Program-made: the position numbers and the translations under genes
Shown: piece by piece, positions 25,062 through 33,340 of the stretch
Layout: the number at the start of each line of letters is the position of its first letter
Position numbering within the stretch: position 1 is the stretch's first letter
Notes under the pieces: generated by a model
Told to the model about the DNA's origin: nothing
The model's database searches: none
Seen by the model: the letters and a program-made list of their open reading frames with translations, nothing else
From: Elusimicrobiales bacterium
Lineage (GTDB): Bacteria; Elusimicrobiota; Elusimicrobia; Elusimicrobiales; Elusimicrobiaceae
Assembly: GCA_041651175.1 (NCBI GenBank)
Contig: JBAZJT010000001.1
Location: 124,001 to 188,000 of the forward strand
Length of the DNA: 64,000 nt
Direction: 5' to 3'

Positions 25062-26943
25062 GCAAAAAAAGCCCCAGAACAAGCATCGCGCAGGCAGAAA
25101 CCGCGCAGCCCGCGATAAAAGAGCGCGGCATATACCGCGCCTGCGCCTCTCGCGCGCCGGACGGAATGCGCAGCGACATGAAGCCGCACCAATCCTCCGG
25201 CGGGACGGGTTTGCCGTCCACTGTGGCGCGCCAGCCGGGATAATTCACCTGCGAAAACACCAGCCGCGCGTCTTTTCCCGGCGCAAAGCGCGCGCGCAGC
25301 CGGTTGCGCGAGGCGATGTATTCGGGCGGAGGCTGCGGCCCGTCAAAAAACGCGGGCGGCCTGGCGGCGGCGTTGCGCGAGAGTATTATTTCCGGCGCGC
25401 CGCCCTGCCCCGGAGCGGCGTCCACCACCACAGTGATGCGGGCGGCGTCCAGCAGGGCGCGCTTGTCCGGCGCGTCTTCCAGCCGGTCAAGGTACCACGC
25501 GCACTGAAGGGAGCGCATTTCCTGAAGGCTGCGCGCCTCGCCCAGGCCGAAAGCCGTTCCGTGAGAGGGCAGCAGCGTCTCCTTGACGCGCAGATAATCG
25601 GCCTTCTCGTATAACGGTCTTGCGCCCACCAGCCGCATGTAATTTTCGGTGTGGTATATCCTGCCGCCCGTATCCCGCGCGATGACAGACAACGGCGGCT
25701 CCTCCGTGAAAAATACCGGCTTTACCCAGGCGCAGGAGTTGAGCGCCGCCGCCGCGGCAAACACATCCGCCATGACCAGCAGAGACAGCAGCGCGGCCAG
25801 CCGCCCGTTCCGCAGCCCGGCGATGCCGCGCGCGCACAGCAGCCCCGTTATGAACACCGCCGGCAGCAGCCAGTGCGCCGGAAAGCGGAATATGTTAAAC
25901 AGCGGCAGCCGGTAAAGCGGACACGTCGGCCCAAGCGACAAAACCAGCGCGGCAATGCCGGCCAGCGCGGCAAGCAGCGCGCGCCTGTCCCTTGCGGCCG
26001 CATAAACCGCCAGGCACAGCGCGGGGATGCCGATATAGAAGGAAAGGATGGCGGGGTCGCCGGCCCCGAAATCCGGCGTTTTCAGCGCCGGCGGGACAAG
26101 AACCTGAGTAAACAGCGCATGGAGCGGAACGCTGAACTTGGCAGCCTGCTCCGGGCCCAGAACCAGCCCGCGGGACGAGTTGCGCAGCATCTCCAGAAAA
26201 GGCAGCCATTGCGCGGCGGACAGGGCCGCCGCCAGCGCCGAGCCGGCGGCAAAGAAAACCAGTTTCGCCTTCCGCCCCCACAAAGCCAGCCCCGCCAGAG
26301 CCAGCGCGGCGATTATGCAGTAGGGCGGAAAACCCGCCAGCCACAGCAGCGCCAGCGAAACCGAGAAAGCGGCCAGCCTCCCCGCCATGAAAAAATAAAG
26401 CGAGGCCGCAGCCCACGCCGCCGCCGACACATAATTGAGCAGCGTTATCTTGGAAATCAGCGCCGGGTTGAATGCGATAAACACCGCTCCGGCAAGCGCG
26501 GCCCAGCCGCCTGTGGCGCCGGCGGCATCCGCGCCTGCCGCTTGGGCGGCGGCGTCCGCGCCGCCCGCCGCGGCCAGCCCCGCCGTTCTGCGGCAGAAAT
26601 AAAACAGCAGCCCGAAGTGAAAAATCACCCAGAATTTCACAAAGCCGGCATAGCCCAGCGCGGCTGCGGCCCACATCGGCGGATACAGCATCATGGCCTG
26701 CGGATCCGCCAGCAGCGGCTCTCCCATGTTTTTCAGCGGATTCCACAAAGGCAACTCGCGCCGCGCGAATGCGTCCTTTACCGCCGTGGTGAAGGGATAG
26801 AAAAAAGCCAGGGCGTTGCCGTCCGCAGGCACAAGCCCGCCAAAAAACAGCTTGCGCCACACAATGACCGCCAGCACCGCAAACAGCGCAACCGCCGCGG
26901 CGGCGCGCGCATGGCGCCGCGCGGGCTTGATGGAAACTTTCAT
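25057..26943 (-). CDS. YfhO-like polytopic membrane protein
   Basis: 628 residues from the ATG at 26943 (the frame is open 141 codons further, but that part is antisense to the pilin gene). About a dozen membrane helices. The first loop has ELPLWNPLKNMGEPLLADPQ followed by MMLYPPM, the pattern of YfhO-type GT-C-like proteins. The soluble segment near the C-terminus has SQVNYPGWRATVDGKP, also typical of that family, then a last helix. YfhO is implicated in glycosylating lipoteichoic acid in Firmicutes; here the acceptor is unknown. Paralogous in plan to the gene at 30112. Confidence 0.75.
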   Translation of the reverse strand: MKVSIKPARRHARAAAAVALFAVLAVIVWRKLFFGGLVPADGNALAFFYPFTTAVKDAFARRELPLWNPLKNMGEPLLADPQAMMLYPPMWAAAALGYAGFVKFWVIFHFGLLFYFCRRTAGLAAAGGADAAAQAAGADAAGATGGWAALAGAVFIAFNPALISKITLLNYVSAAAWAAASLYFFMAGRLAAFSVSLALLWLAGFPPYCIIAALALAGLALWGRKAKLVFFAAGSALAAALSAAQWLPFLEMLRNSSRGLVLGPEQAAKFSVPLHALFTQVLVPPALKTPDFGAGDPAILSFYIGIPALCLAVYAAARDRRALLAALAGIAALVLSLGPTCPLYRLPLFNIFRFPAHWLLPAVFITGLLCARGIAGLRNGRLAALLSLLVMADVFAAAAALNSCAWVKPVFFTEEPPLSVIARDTGGRIYHTENYMRLVGARPLYEKADYLRVKETLLPSHGTAFGLGEARSLQEMRSLQCAWYLDRLEDAPDKRALLDAARITVVVDAAPGQGGAPEIILSRNAAARPPAFFDGPQPPPEYIASRNRLRARFAPGKDARLVFSQVNYPGWRATVDGKPVPPEDWCGFMSLRIPSGAREAQARYMPRSFIAGCAVSACAMLVLGLFLL

Positions 26944-26955
26944 ATCACATATAAT
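26927..26955 (+). promoter_or_regulatory. Promoter of the pilin gene
   Basis: TTGATG (26927-26932), 17-bp spacer, TATAAT (26950-26955). Predicted start near 26962; leader ~58 nt with a CATCCG/CGGATG hairpin (26974-26990) and GGAGG at 27011-27015. Confidence 0.75.
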
Positions 26956-27019
26956 TCTACCATAGGCAGCACGCATCCGATATGCGGATGAGGTTTGCCG
27001 TCTGTTACGCGGAGGTGGT

Positions 27020-27484
27020 ATGCGCAAGAATGCAAGGCTGGGTTTTACCCTTATAGAACTGCTGGTGGTGGTTCTGATAGTGGGTGTGCTGGCGTCTATA
27101 GCGATACCGCAGTATTTCAAGGTGGTGGAACGCTCGCGGGTCAGCGAGGCGATGGCGCTGGCGTCTTCCATCAAATCGGCGCAGGAGCGGTATCTCAGCA
27201 ACGGCGGGATGTACGGCAACGATTTCACCAAGCTGGACATTTCGTATCCGAACATGAGCACCAACTCCATCACGTTGAAGTATTTCACGGCGGCTGTCGC
27301 GCTGGCGGCGGGAAGCGGCGGCGCGCCGACGTATACCCTTACGATGACGCGGCACACGATGAGCACAACGGTTGCCCCGCGCTACGGGGTTTACGCGATA
27401 AGCGTAACAATGCCGCTTAAGCCTGTTCCAACGTCGGCGGCCTGCCCCGGCGGCTCCGGCCAGTGCGACGAGCTGCTCAGCTAA
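27020..27484 (+). CDS. Type IV pilin-like protein
   Basis: 154 residues. Class III signal: basic leader MRKNARLG, cleavage before F, then FTLIELLVVVLIVGVLASIAIP with Glu5 of the mature protein. The rest is short and Ser/Thr-rich, with one Cys pair near the C-terminus (CPGGSGQC), a common pilin disulfide loop. It would be processed by PilD and assembled into a pilus or pseudopilus. Strong own promoter and a 26-bp palindrome after the stop suggest high, separately tuned expression. Confidence 0.92.
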   Translation: MRKNARLGFTLIELLVVVLIVGVLASIAIPQYFKVVERSRVSEAMALASSIKSAQERYLSNGGMYGNDFTKLDISYPNMSTNSITLKYFTAAVALAAGSGGAPTYTLTMTRHTMSTTVAPRYGVYAISVTMPLKPVPTSAACPGGSGQCDELLS

Positions 27485-27497
27485 CGCGGCGGTTTTC

Positions 27498-27523
27498 CGG
27501 CCCGGCGGCGCGCCGCCGGGCCG
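27498..27523 (+). terminator. 26-bp perfect palindrome after the pilin gene
   Basis: 13 + 13 bp perfect inverted repeat, all G/C, with no T-tract after it. More likely a 3' stabilising or partial-termination hairpin between pilin and the next gene than a full terminator. Confidence 0.5.
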
Positions 27524-27541
27524 CTTGATAAGGAGAATTCT

Positions 27542-27799
27542 ATGGGACTGTTTCTTGCGGTGTGCGCGGGCGTGATAACAATCTCCGTGGCGTATGCCGC
27601 GTGGCATTTCGTGGAGACGATGAAGCAGCTGCGCGCCACGGCGCAGGCGGTGGAATACCTGGCCATCAACGCCAACGACAAGGTGGAGGCGACGCGCGGC
27701 CTTTTCAACGCCGTCAGCGCCATCTCCAACACTGTGCAGTCGTTCTGGTTCAAGGCCGCGCAATGCGCGGCGGCGGTGGTAAGCGGCAGGGTGAAGTAG
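27542..27799 (+). CDS. DUF948-like small membrane protein
   Basis: 85 residues: one N-terminal membrane helix (LFLAVCAGVITISVAYAAW) then an amphipathic helix with MKQLRATAQAVEYL, resembling DUF948 (YtxG-like) proteins. Function unknown. AAGGAG precedes the ATG. Followed 2 bp later by the cNMP-binding gene. Confidence 0.7.
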   Translation: MGLFLAVCAGVITISVAYAAWHFVETMKQLRATAQAVEYLAINANDKVEATRGLFNAVSAISNTVQSFWFKAAQCAAAVVSGRVK

Positions 27800-27801
27800 C
27801 G

Positions 27802-28296
27802 ATGCCGCTCTCCGGCCTGTTTTCCTTCCTGCGCGACAAGGAGCACGCGGACAAGCGCGAGTTCCTGATGCAGCTTCCCATTTTCCAGGGGCTGCGCCAG
27901 AACGATTTCACGCATCTGGCCAAGGTGCTGGAGGAACGCTCCTATCTGAAAGGCGAGACGCTTTTCTGCGAGGGCGACATAGGCCGCGCGCTTTTCATAG
28001 TGGCCGCCGGCAACGTGCAGCTTACAAGGAAAACCGGCGGAGCGGACGCCGTGATAGCGGAAGTCCGCCCCTGCGAGATATTCGGCGAAATGGCGCTGCT
28101 GGAGGAAATGCCGCGCACCGCCGGCGCCATGGCGTCTGAAAAAACCAAAGTGTACCTTCTCTACAAAAACCGGCTGGAAAACATGATGCTGGATTATCCG
28201 GCCATCGGCGTGGTGATAGTCCATTATCTGGCCAGAACGCTTTCCTCCCGGCTGAGGGCGATAATGGAGCAGCAGTCCGCCGCGGCGGGGCAATGA
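27802..28296 (+). CDS. Cyclic nucleotide-binding domain protein
   Basis: 164 residues. A single CAP-like beta-roll: LPIFQGLRQNDFTHLAKVL, GETLFCEGD, then the phosphate-binding cassette GEMALLEEMPRTAG with its Arg. No DNA-binding or catalytic domain follows, so it is a stand-alone sensor or adaptor. Ligand probably cAMP/cGMP or a related nucleotide; a class III cyclase is encoded at 40460 in this window. Start ATG at 27802; the longer frame (27562) is a shadow of DUF948. Stop overlaps the AI-2E gene ATG (ATGA). Confidence 0.85.
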   Translation: MPLSGLFSFLRDKEHADKREFLMQLPIFQGLRQNDFTHLAKVLEERSYLKGETLFCEGDIGRALFIVAAGNVQLTRKTGGADAVIAEVRPCEIFGEMALLEEMPRTAGAMASEKTKVYLLYKNRLENMMLDYPAIGVVIVHYLARTLSSRLRAIMEQQSAAAGQ

Positions 28297-29384
28297 ACCT
28301 GTTTTCACAGAAAAGGCGCCCGGCGGAGATGGCGCTGCCGCTTGTGCTGGCCGCTGCGGCGGCGTATCTTGCCGTCTCGGCTTCGGCGGCGGTGTTCCCG
28401 TTCGTGCTGGCGATGGCGGTGGCGTATCTGCTCAACCCGGTGGTGGCCTTTTTTGAAAACAGGGGCTGCAAGCGGCTGCATGTCGTGGCCGCGATATATC
28501 TGGTGGCGGGGCTGGCTGCGGTGTGGGCGATATACTGGCTTTACGGGCTGGCCGTGCGCGAGGCGCAGCTTTTCCAGCAGCAGTGGCCCGCGTATGTGGA
28601 CAAAATAAAGGCCGCCTCCGGCGCGCTGGAAAGCAGGGTCACAAAAGGCACCCCGTTTTCAAAGGAGATGTACGCCGGCTGGGTCGCCATAGCCGGGCAG
28701 AAGCTGGCTTCGTTTGCGGAGCTGCTGCCCATGCTGATTATCAAAATCCTGCCGGGGCTGACGCTTATAGTGCTGGTGCCGTTCATCGCGTTTTTCCTGC
28801 TTATAGACGGCTCGCGCATGCTCAACTCGTTTCTGGACCTGCTGCCGTCGCGCTATGTGGAGATGACGCTGCACATAATGTCCGAAATAGACCAGTCGCT
28901 TGGCAACTACCTGCGCGGCGTGCTGGTGGAAGCCGCCATACTTTTCCTGCTCGCGCTGGTGGGGCTGGAAATGCTGAATCTGGAATACGCGGTGGCCGTG
29001 GCGGTCATAATGGGCGTAAGCAGCCTTATACCTTATGTGGGGCCGATAGTGGGCGGCGCGCTGGGCGGCGCAGCGGCGTTCATGCAGTTTTCCTCGCCGG
29101 GGCCGGTGGTGCAGGTGCTGCTGCTGTTTGTCTCTCTGCGGTTTATTGACGACTGGTTCCTGCAGCCCTTCATACTGGAGCGCGCCGTGAAGGTGCATCC
29201 CATCGTGATACTGTTTTCGCTGCTGGCGGGGGCCGAGCTGTTCGGCATCTGGGGCGTGGTGTTTGCCATGCCGGTAACCTGCATGCTTAAGGTGTTCCTT
29301 TCCATAGCCATAGAGCTGCACCGCACCGAATTCGCCTGGAAGCCCAAGCCGGAGCCGACCCGCATCAGCATCCCCTACATCTGA
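28293..29384 (+). CDS. AI-2E family transporter (PerM/YdiK-like)
   Basis: 363 residues, about eight membrane helices. Signature pieces: FVLAMAVAYLLNPVV near residue 35, LVPFIAFFLLIDG near 164, SSLIPYVGPIVGG near 240, and GIWGVVFAMPV near 320. The family contains exporters of small molecules or cations, and the substrate is not assignable. Starts with ATGA overlap to the cNMP-binding gene and ends overlapping the next TPR gene. Confidence 0.88.
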   Translation: MNLFSQKRRPAEMALPLVLAAAAAYLAVSASAAVFPFVLAMAVAYLLNPVVAFFENRGCKRLHVVAAIYLVAGLAAVWAIYWLYGLAVREAQLFQQQWPAYVDKIKAASGALESRVTKGTPFSKEMYAGWVAIAGQKLASFAELLPMLIIKILPGLTLIVLVPFIAFFLLIDGSRMLNSFLDLLPSRYVEMTLHIMSEIDQSLGNYLRGVLVEAAILFLLALVGLEMLNLEYAVAVAVIMGVSSLIPYVGPIVGGALGGAAAFMQFSSPGPVVQVLLLFVSLRFIDDWFLQPFILERAVKVHPIVILFSLLAGAELFGIWGVVFAMPVTCMLKVFLSIAIELHRTEFAWKPKPEPTRISIPYI

Positions 29385-30115
29385 TGAAACGGTTCAGGAC
29401 GCCGCTGCTCTGCGCTTTCGCGTTTTCGGCGCTTATGCTGGGCGCGTGGTTCGGCGGCAGGAAACTGTTTGCCATGGCCTGCGCCGCGCCGGACATCGGG
29501 TCCAAAATGAAACTTCTCAACGCCGCCGCCGCGCTGGGCTGCGCCGAAGCCGTGGCCGAGCGTGGTATCGTGAACATGCAAACCGGCAGGCCAGCCCAGG
29601 CATGGGCGGATTTCGGCAGGGTTATAAGACATTCCTCCGGCTATCCGGCGGCCTATATCTACAGGGCGGAAATAGCAGCCTCCTTCGGCAACCTCAGGGC
29701 CGCGCTGGACGACTACAATCAAGCGATGCTGAAAATGGAGCCGTACCTGCGCTCGCTTGCCCAAAACAGCCAGGCGCAAGCGCAGGCGCGCGCCAGAGGC
29801 TCCAATCTGGCCGAGGTGTCCCGCGGGCTTTACGGGCGCATTCTGCGCGGGCGCTGCGCCGTATACGCGCGGCTGAAACGGTTCGGCGACGCGCTGGTTG
29901 ACGCGGGCCTCTGCGTTGAAATCGCGCCGGAGGATTGGCGCGGTTATGCCGCGCGCGCCGCCGCCTATTCCTTCATAGGCCAGGACGCGCGCGCGGCGGC
30001 GGACGTCAAAACCGCAGTCAAACTGGGCGCGGACAAAGAGGCTTACCTGCGCGAAACGGAGGCCTTCCCGCCGCAGGCGCGAAAACTGGCCGCGGCGTTT
30101 GCGCCCGCAAAATGA
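29384..30115 (+). CDS. TPR repeat protein with N-terminal membrane anchor
   Basis: 243 residues. One hydrophobic segment near residues 8-27 acts as anchor or uncleaved signal; then TPR-like helices (for example GRPAQAWADFGRVIRHSSGYPAAYIYRAEIAA) through residue ~225. No catalytic motif. Overlaps AI-2E and YfhO-like genes by 1-4 bp, pointing to coupled translation of all genes 27802-32307. Confidence 0.75.
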   Translation: MKRFRTPLLCAFAFSALMLGAWFGGRKLFAMACAAPDIGSKMKLLNAAAALGCAEAVAERGIVNMQTGRPAQAWADFGRVIRHSSGYPAAYIYRAEIAASFGNLRAALDDYNQAMLKMEPYLRSLAQNSQAQAQARARGSNLAEVSRGLYGRILRGRCAVYARLKRFGDALVDAGLCVEIAPEDWRGYAARAAAYSFIGQDARAAADVKTAVKLGADKEAYLRETEAFPPQARKLAAAFAPAK

Positions 30116-32307
30116 ATACGAATACCCCGCCGCGCAGCGTCAAAATCATATCTCTCTCGCTGTGCGCCGCGTTCGCGCTGTTCGCGTTCCGGCATTTTCT
30201 GACGGGCCGCTTCCTTTTCACTCACGACAACAGGGCGATGCTGGCCTCCTTCCAGATTTTCTATTCCGCGCTGTTTTCCGGACATTTGCCGTTGTGGAGC
30301 CCGCAGCTAAACTGCGGCCATCCGCTGTGGCCTTTCGCGGAACTGCACGGCGTCTGCGACCCGCTGGCATTTATCGCATGGGCGGCGAATTATTTTGCCG
30401 GCGCCAATTCCATGCTGGCGCTTCAGCAGAGCGCCGCGCTGTGGCTTGCGGCATTCGGCCTGGGCGCGCTGCTGTGCGCGCTGCGCATGACGAAAAACTG
30501 GTGGGCCGCGCTTGCGGTGTTTCTGGCTTGCGCGGCGGGTCCGGCTATGGAGGCGGGCATAGCCCAGCTCACATTTCTGGCCCCGTACCGGTATTTTCCG
30601 CTGGTTTTGTGGCTGTTCATGCGCGCATGGGACAAGCCCTGCATTCTCAACGGCGTTCTGCTTGGCGCGGCGGCTTTTCTTGGCAATTTCGGCTATCTGA
30701 CGATTTATCCGGCGCTTGCTTTTGCCGTTTTCGCGCCGGTTTACGCGGCGGCGCGCGGCGGCGCGCGCGCGGCGCATTGGAAGGCTTTCGGCGCGGCGGC
30801 GCTTGTTTTCGCGGCGGGAATTGCGCCAAGCGCGCTGGCCGCGCTGAAAGTCGCCGGCATGGCGCCGGTGCTGCGCCGGGCGTTCAACTACGGCTTCATG
30901 CTGGAGCCGCAGTTTGCCTTCGCCACGTTGCTTAGCCCCGTCCGTCTGGTTGCGACCTGGCAGGGCGGGCTGCATATCGGCCCCGCGTTTGCGGCTTTCG
31001 GGACGGCGGGGTTTCTGCTTGCGGCGGCGGATATTGCAAGGAGGAAAAACATCCCGCCGGAGGAAACCGCCTTCGCCGCGCTTTTTATAATTTGCATTGT
31101 TCCCGCGCTGGGGCTTTTCGGAATCGGCGATTATTTCAGGCATGACCGCACCTTCCTGCTGACAAGGAACTGGGGTTTCATGCTCACCCCCGCCATGCTG
31201 GCGCTGCTTATGCTGGCGCTGCGCGGTTTTGAGAGATTTTGCGCCGCGCCGGACCGGCGGCTTTTCATGGCGCTGCAACTGCCGCTGGCCGCCGTGGCGG
31301 CGTGTTTCGCCGCGGGCATTGACGCGCGCCATCTTCATCCGCCGTTCGGGAATTTCGCGCGGCTCTCGGAGAGCGGGGCGGTATTCGCCGCTTCAGCGGC
31401 GGCGCTGTATCTGGCCGCCTGCGCCGCGCTGTTATGGCTGATGAGACGGCGCAATCCGGGAGCGGTGTTTTTCGCGGCGACGGCGGCGGCGGTAATCGGC
31501 TACTCGCGCGGCTACGAAACGGTTCTTAACACGGATTTTGCGCCGGACAGAAGCAAAATTCCGGTTTACAGGGCGCAGCCCCCGCTTGAGTTTCCGCAAT
31601 ACCGGCCCTACGGCATTGACATTTACAAATACGCTGCCTATCCCATGATGGCGCCGGCGGTATACGGCGTTTTCACGGCTGTGTCGCCCGCCGTAGTGGT
31701 TTCAAAAGAGGATCCGGGACTGCTGCTGGGCATGGCCAATTTCGCCAGCCTGAAATACTACGACGCGCTGGCCGGCTGCTCCATGCCGGAAAGCTACAAA
31801 AAGAAAATTTTCGGCGTTACGGCGCCGGTTTTGCGGCTGGCTTATAACGCCGTCCCGGCGCATTCGCCGGAGGAGGCGTATTACGGCTTCCAGCACATCC
31901 CATCGCCAGAGTTCTTTGATGAATCCGCGGTGATTGAAAATCCGCCCCCGCAAGCGGGGGCGCTGCTTTGTTCGCCCGCCGGCTGGAAACGCAACCGGGG
32001 CAGGCCGGGCGGCGAGGTCCGCGCGCTCGGATACTCGCAGACGGAACTGCGCGCCGCCATTGAAACGGCACAGGACGCTTTTCTGGTGTTTGCGGATAAT
32101 TACGATTCCGGCTGGCGCGCGGAAATTGACGGCAGGCCCGCGCCGCTTTACCGCGCCAACCTGATAAACAAGGCGGTTTTCGTTCCCGCCGGCAGGCACG
32201 AGGTTTTGTTCAGCTATTGTCCGGCGGGATACCTGGCGGCTTTTGTTTTGCGGCTGCTGGCGCTGCTGGCCGCCGCCTTCACCATATATCGCGGGCGACC
32301 GCTATAA
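30112..32307 (+). CDS. YfhO-like polytopic membrane protein
   Basis: 731 residues. Same plan as the gene at 25057-26943: FTHDNRAML then LPLWSPQLNCGHPLW (near residue 53-67), many membrane helices, a soluble insert with CSMPESYKK and FFDESAVIENP, and a C-terminal DNYDSGWRAEIDGRPAP followed by a final helix. Likely a GT-C-like glycosyl transferase; substrate unknown. Its start overlaps the TPR gene (ATGA) and its 3' end overlaps the convergent pseudopilin gene by 29 bp. Confidence 0.75.
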   Translation: MNTNTPPRSVKIISLSLCAAFALFAFRHFLTGRFLFTHDNRAMLASFQIFYSALFSGHLPLWSPQLNCGHPLWPFAELHGVCDPLAFIAWAANYFAGANSMLALQQSAALWLAAFGLGALLCALRMTKNWWAALAVFLACAAGPAMEAGIAQLTFLAPYRYFPLVLWLFMRAWDKPCILNGVLLGAAAFLGNFGYLTIYPALAFAVFAPVYAAARGGARAAHWKAFGAAALVFAAGIAPSALAALKVAGMAPVLRRAFNYGFMLEPQFAFATLLSPVRLVATWQGGLHIGPAFAAFGTAGFLLAAADIARRKNIPPEETAFAALFIICIVPALGLFGIGDYFRHDRTFLLTRNWGFMLTPAMLALLMLALRGFERFCAAPDRRLFMALQLPLAAVAACFAAGIDARHLHPPFGNFARLSESGAVFAASAAALYLAACAALLWLMRRRNPGAVFFAATAAAVIGYSRGYETVLNTDFAPDRSKIPVYRAQPPLEFPQYRPYGIDIYKYAAYPMMAPAVYGVFTAVSPAVVVSKEDPGLLLGMANFASLKYYDALAGCSMPESYKKKIFGVTAPVLRLAYNAVPAHSPEEAYYGFQHIPSPEFFDESAVIENPPPQAGALLCSPAGWKRNRGRPGGEVRALGYSQTELRAAIETAQDAFLVFADNYDSGWRAEIDGRPAPLYRANLINKAVFVPAGRHEVLFSYCPAGYLAAFVLRLLALLAAAFTIYRGRPL

Positions 32308-33340
32308 TCAGCTTCTCGTCCATGATAGGGCGGTTCATGGGGCCGGAGGCATATATCACGCTGCGCACCAGCACCTTCCTGCCCGCCGTGGGCCCTATCA
32401 CTCCGACTTCAAATCCCGCCGGGAAAGTTCCGGATGTTGTGGCGAATGCGGGCACCGTGCGGGTATTGCCCGTCATGCCGGCGGTGTTGGCGGACACGCC
32501 GTACTGATACGCGCCGCCCATTATCCCCATCACCAGCGAGGTAAGCGTTTTCACGCTGTTTTTCTGCGCCTTGTGCCCGGGCGCGGAAAACACCGAGCCT
32601 GCCGCCGCCGACCCTGTGCCGGTTACCACCAGCGAGGAGAAGGAAACATTGTATGCCGACGCGGAAGAGTTCCAGCAATAGCGCACGCCGCCGTCATAGA
32701 GCGCCACTATGGATTTGGACCTTTTCTGCGAGTTTGAAATAGTGGTAAGCTGGCCGCAGTCCGCATAGGAAATGCTTTCCCATTCGGTGTTTTTATAGGT
32801 CTGCTTGCCGCCTATGGACGGAGAGCCAGACGGCGTCAGGTAATAATACGCGAATTTGTACAAATCAACGCGCACGGTGCAGGTGGAGGGGGTGGACGCG
32901 GAATCCGATATGTTGTCCATCACCCTGGTTTCGCTGTTATAGGCCAGCAGCATGCTGTTGCCGAACGCGGTCCCGTCAAAACTGGTGGTGCCCGGGGTTA
33001 GCGAGCCGTTCTGCAAAACCACCGGCAGGCGCGAGCCGATCATTTTCGCGGGGGCGCCGGTCATCATCATGTTGCTCAGCATCGCCGTTCCCATGGTGTC
33101 GTTCTGGAATAGCCGTTTGCACCGGCCCAGCCGCAGGTACATGCGATTTACCGTGTTCTCGTTCATGGTTTTAAGCGAGTTGAAAGCCTCAAAACCGGCA
33201 AACCCCTTGTTGGTGTGGTTGAGCAGCATTATTATGGCGGGCATGACAATAGCCATTATGGCGGCGGCAAGCACCACCTCCATAAGGCTGAAGCCCCTGC
33301 TGTCAGCGGTAGATATATACCTGCATCTGATGATAGGCAT
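32279..33340 (-). CDS. Minor pseudopilin, PilW-like
   Basis: 353 residues. The prepilin signal reads RGFSLMEVVLAAAIMAIVMPAIIMLL, with Glu at +5; mature positions include a long helix then a Ser/Thr/Gly-rich globular part. The leader (MPIIRCRYISTADSR) is long but processable. Third gene of a leftward operon; its start lies inside the end of the giant pseudopilin gene (38-bp overlap), which is typical of the pilW-pilV-pilX type clusters that initiate pilus assembly. The Cys residues near ~75 and ~150 may form disulfides. Confidence 0.8.
   Translation of the reverse strand: MPIIRCRYISTADSRGFSLMEVVLAAAIMAIVMPAIIMLLNHTNKGFAGFEAFNSLKTMNENTVNRMYLRLGRCKRLFQNDTMGTAMLSNMMMTGAPAKMIGSRLPVVLQNGSLTPGTTSFDGTAFGNSMLLAYNSETRVMDNISDSASTPSTCTVRVDLYKFAYYYLTPSGSPSIGGKQTYKNTEWESISYADCGQLTTISNSQKRSKSIVALYDGGVRYCWNSSASAYNVSFSSLVVTGTGSAAAGSVFSAPGHKAQKNSVKTLTSLVMGIMGGAYQYGVSANTAGMTGNTRTVPAFATTSGTFPAGFEVGVIGPTAGRKVLVRSVIYASGPMNRPIMDEKLIIAVARDIW

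Noticed and set aside
25651..26991. 446-residue plus-strand frame opposite YfhO-like gene
   Set aside because: Arg/Gln/Pro-rich translation typical of antisense GC shadows.
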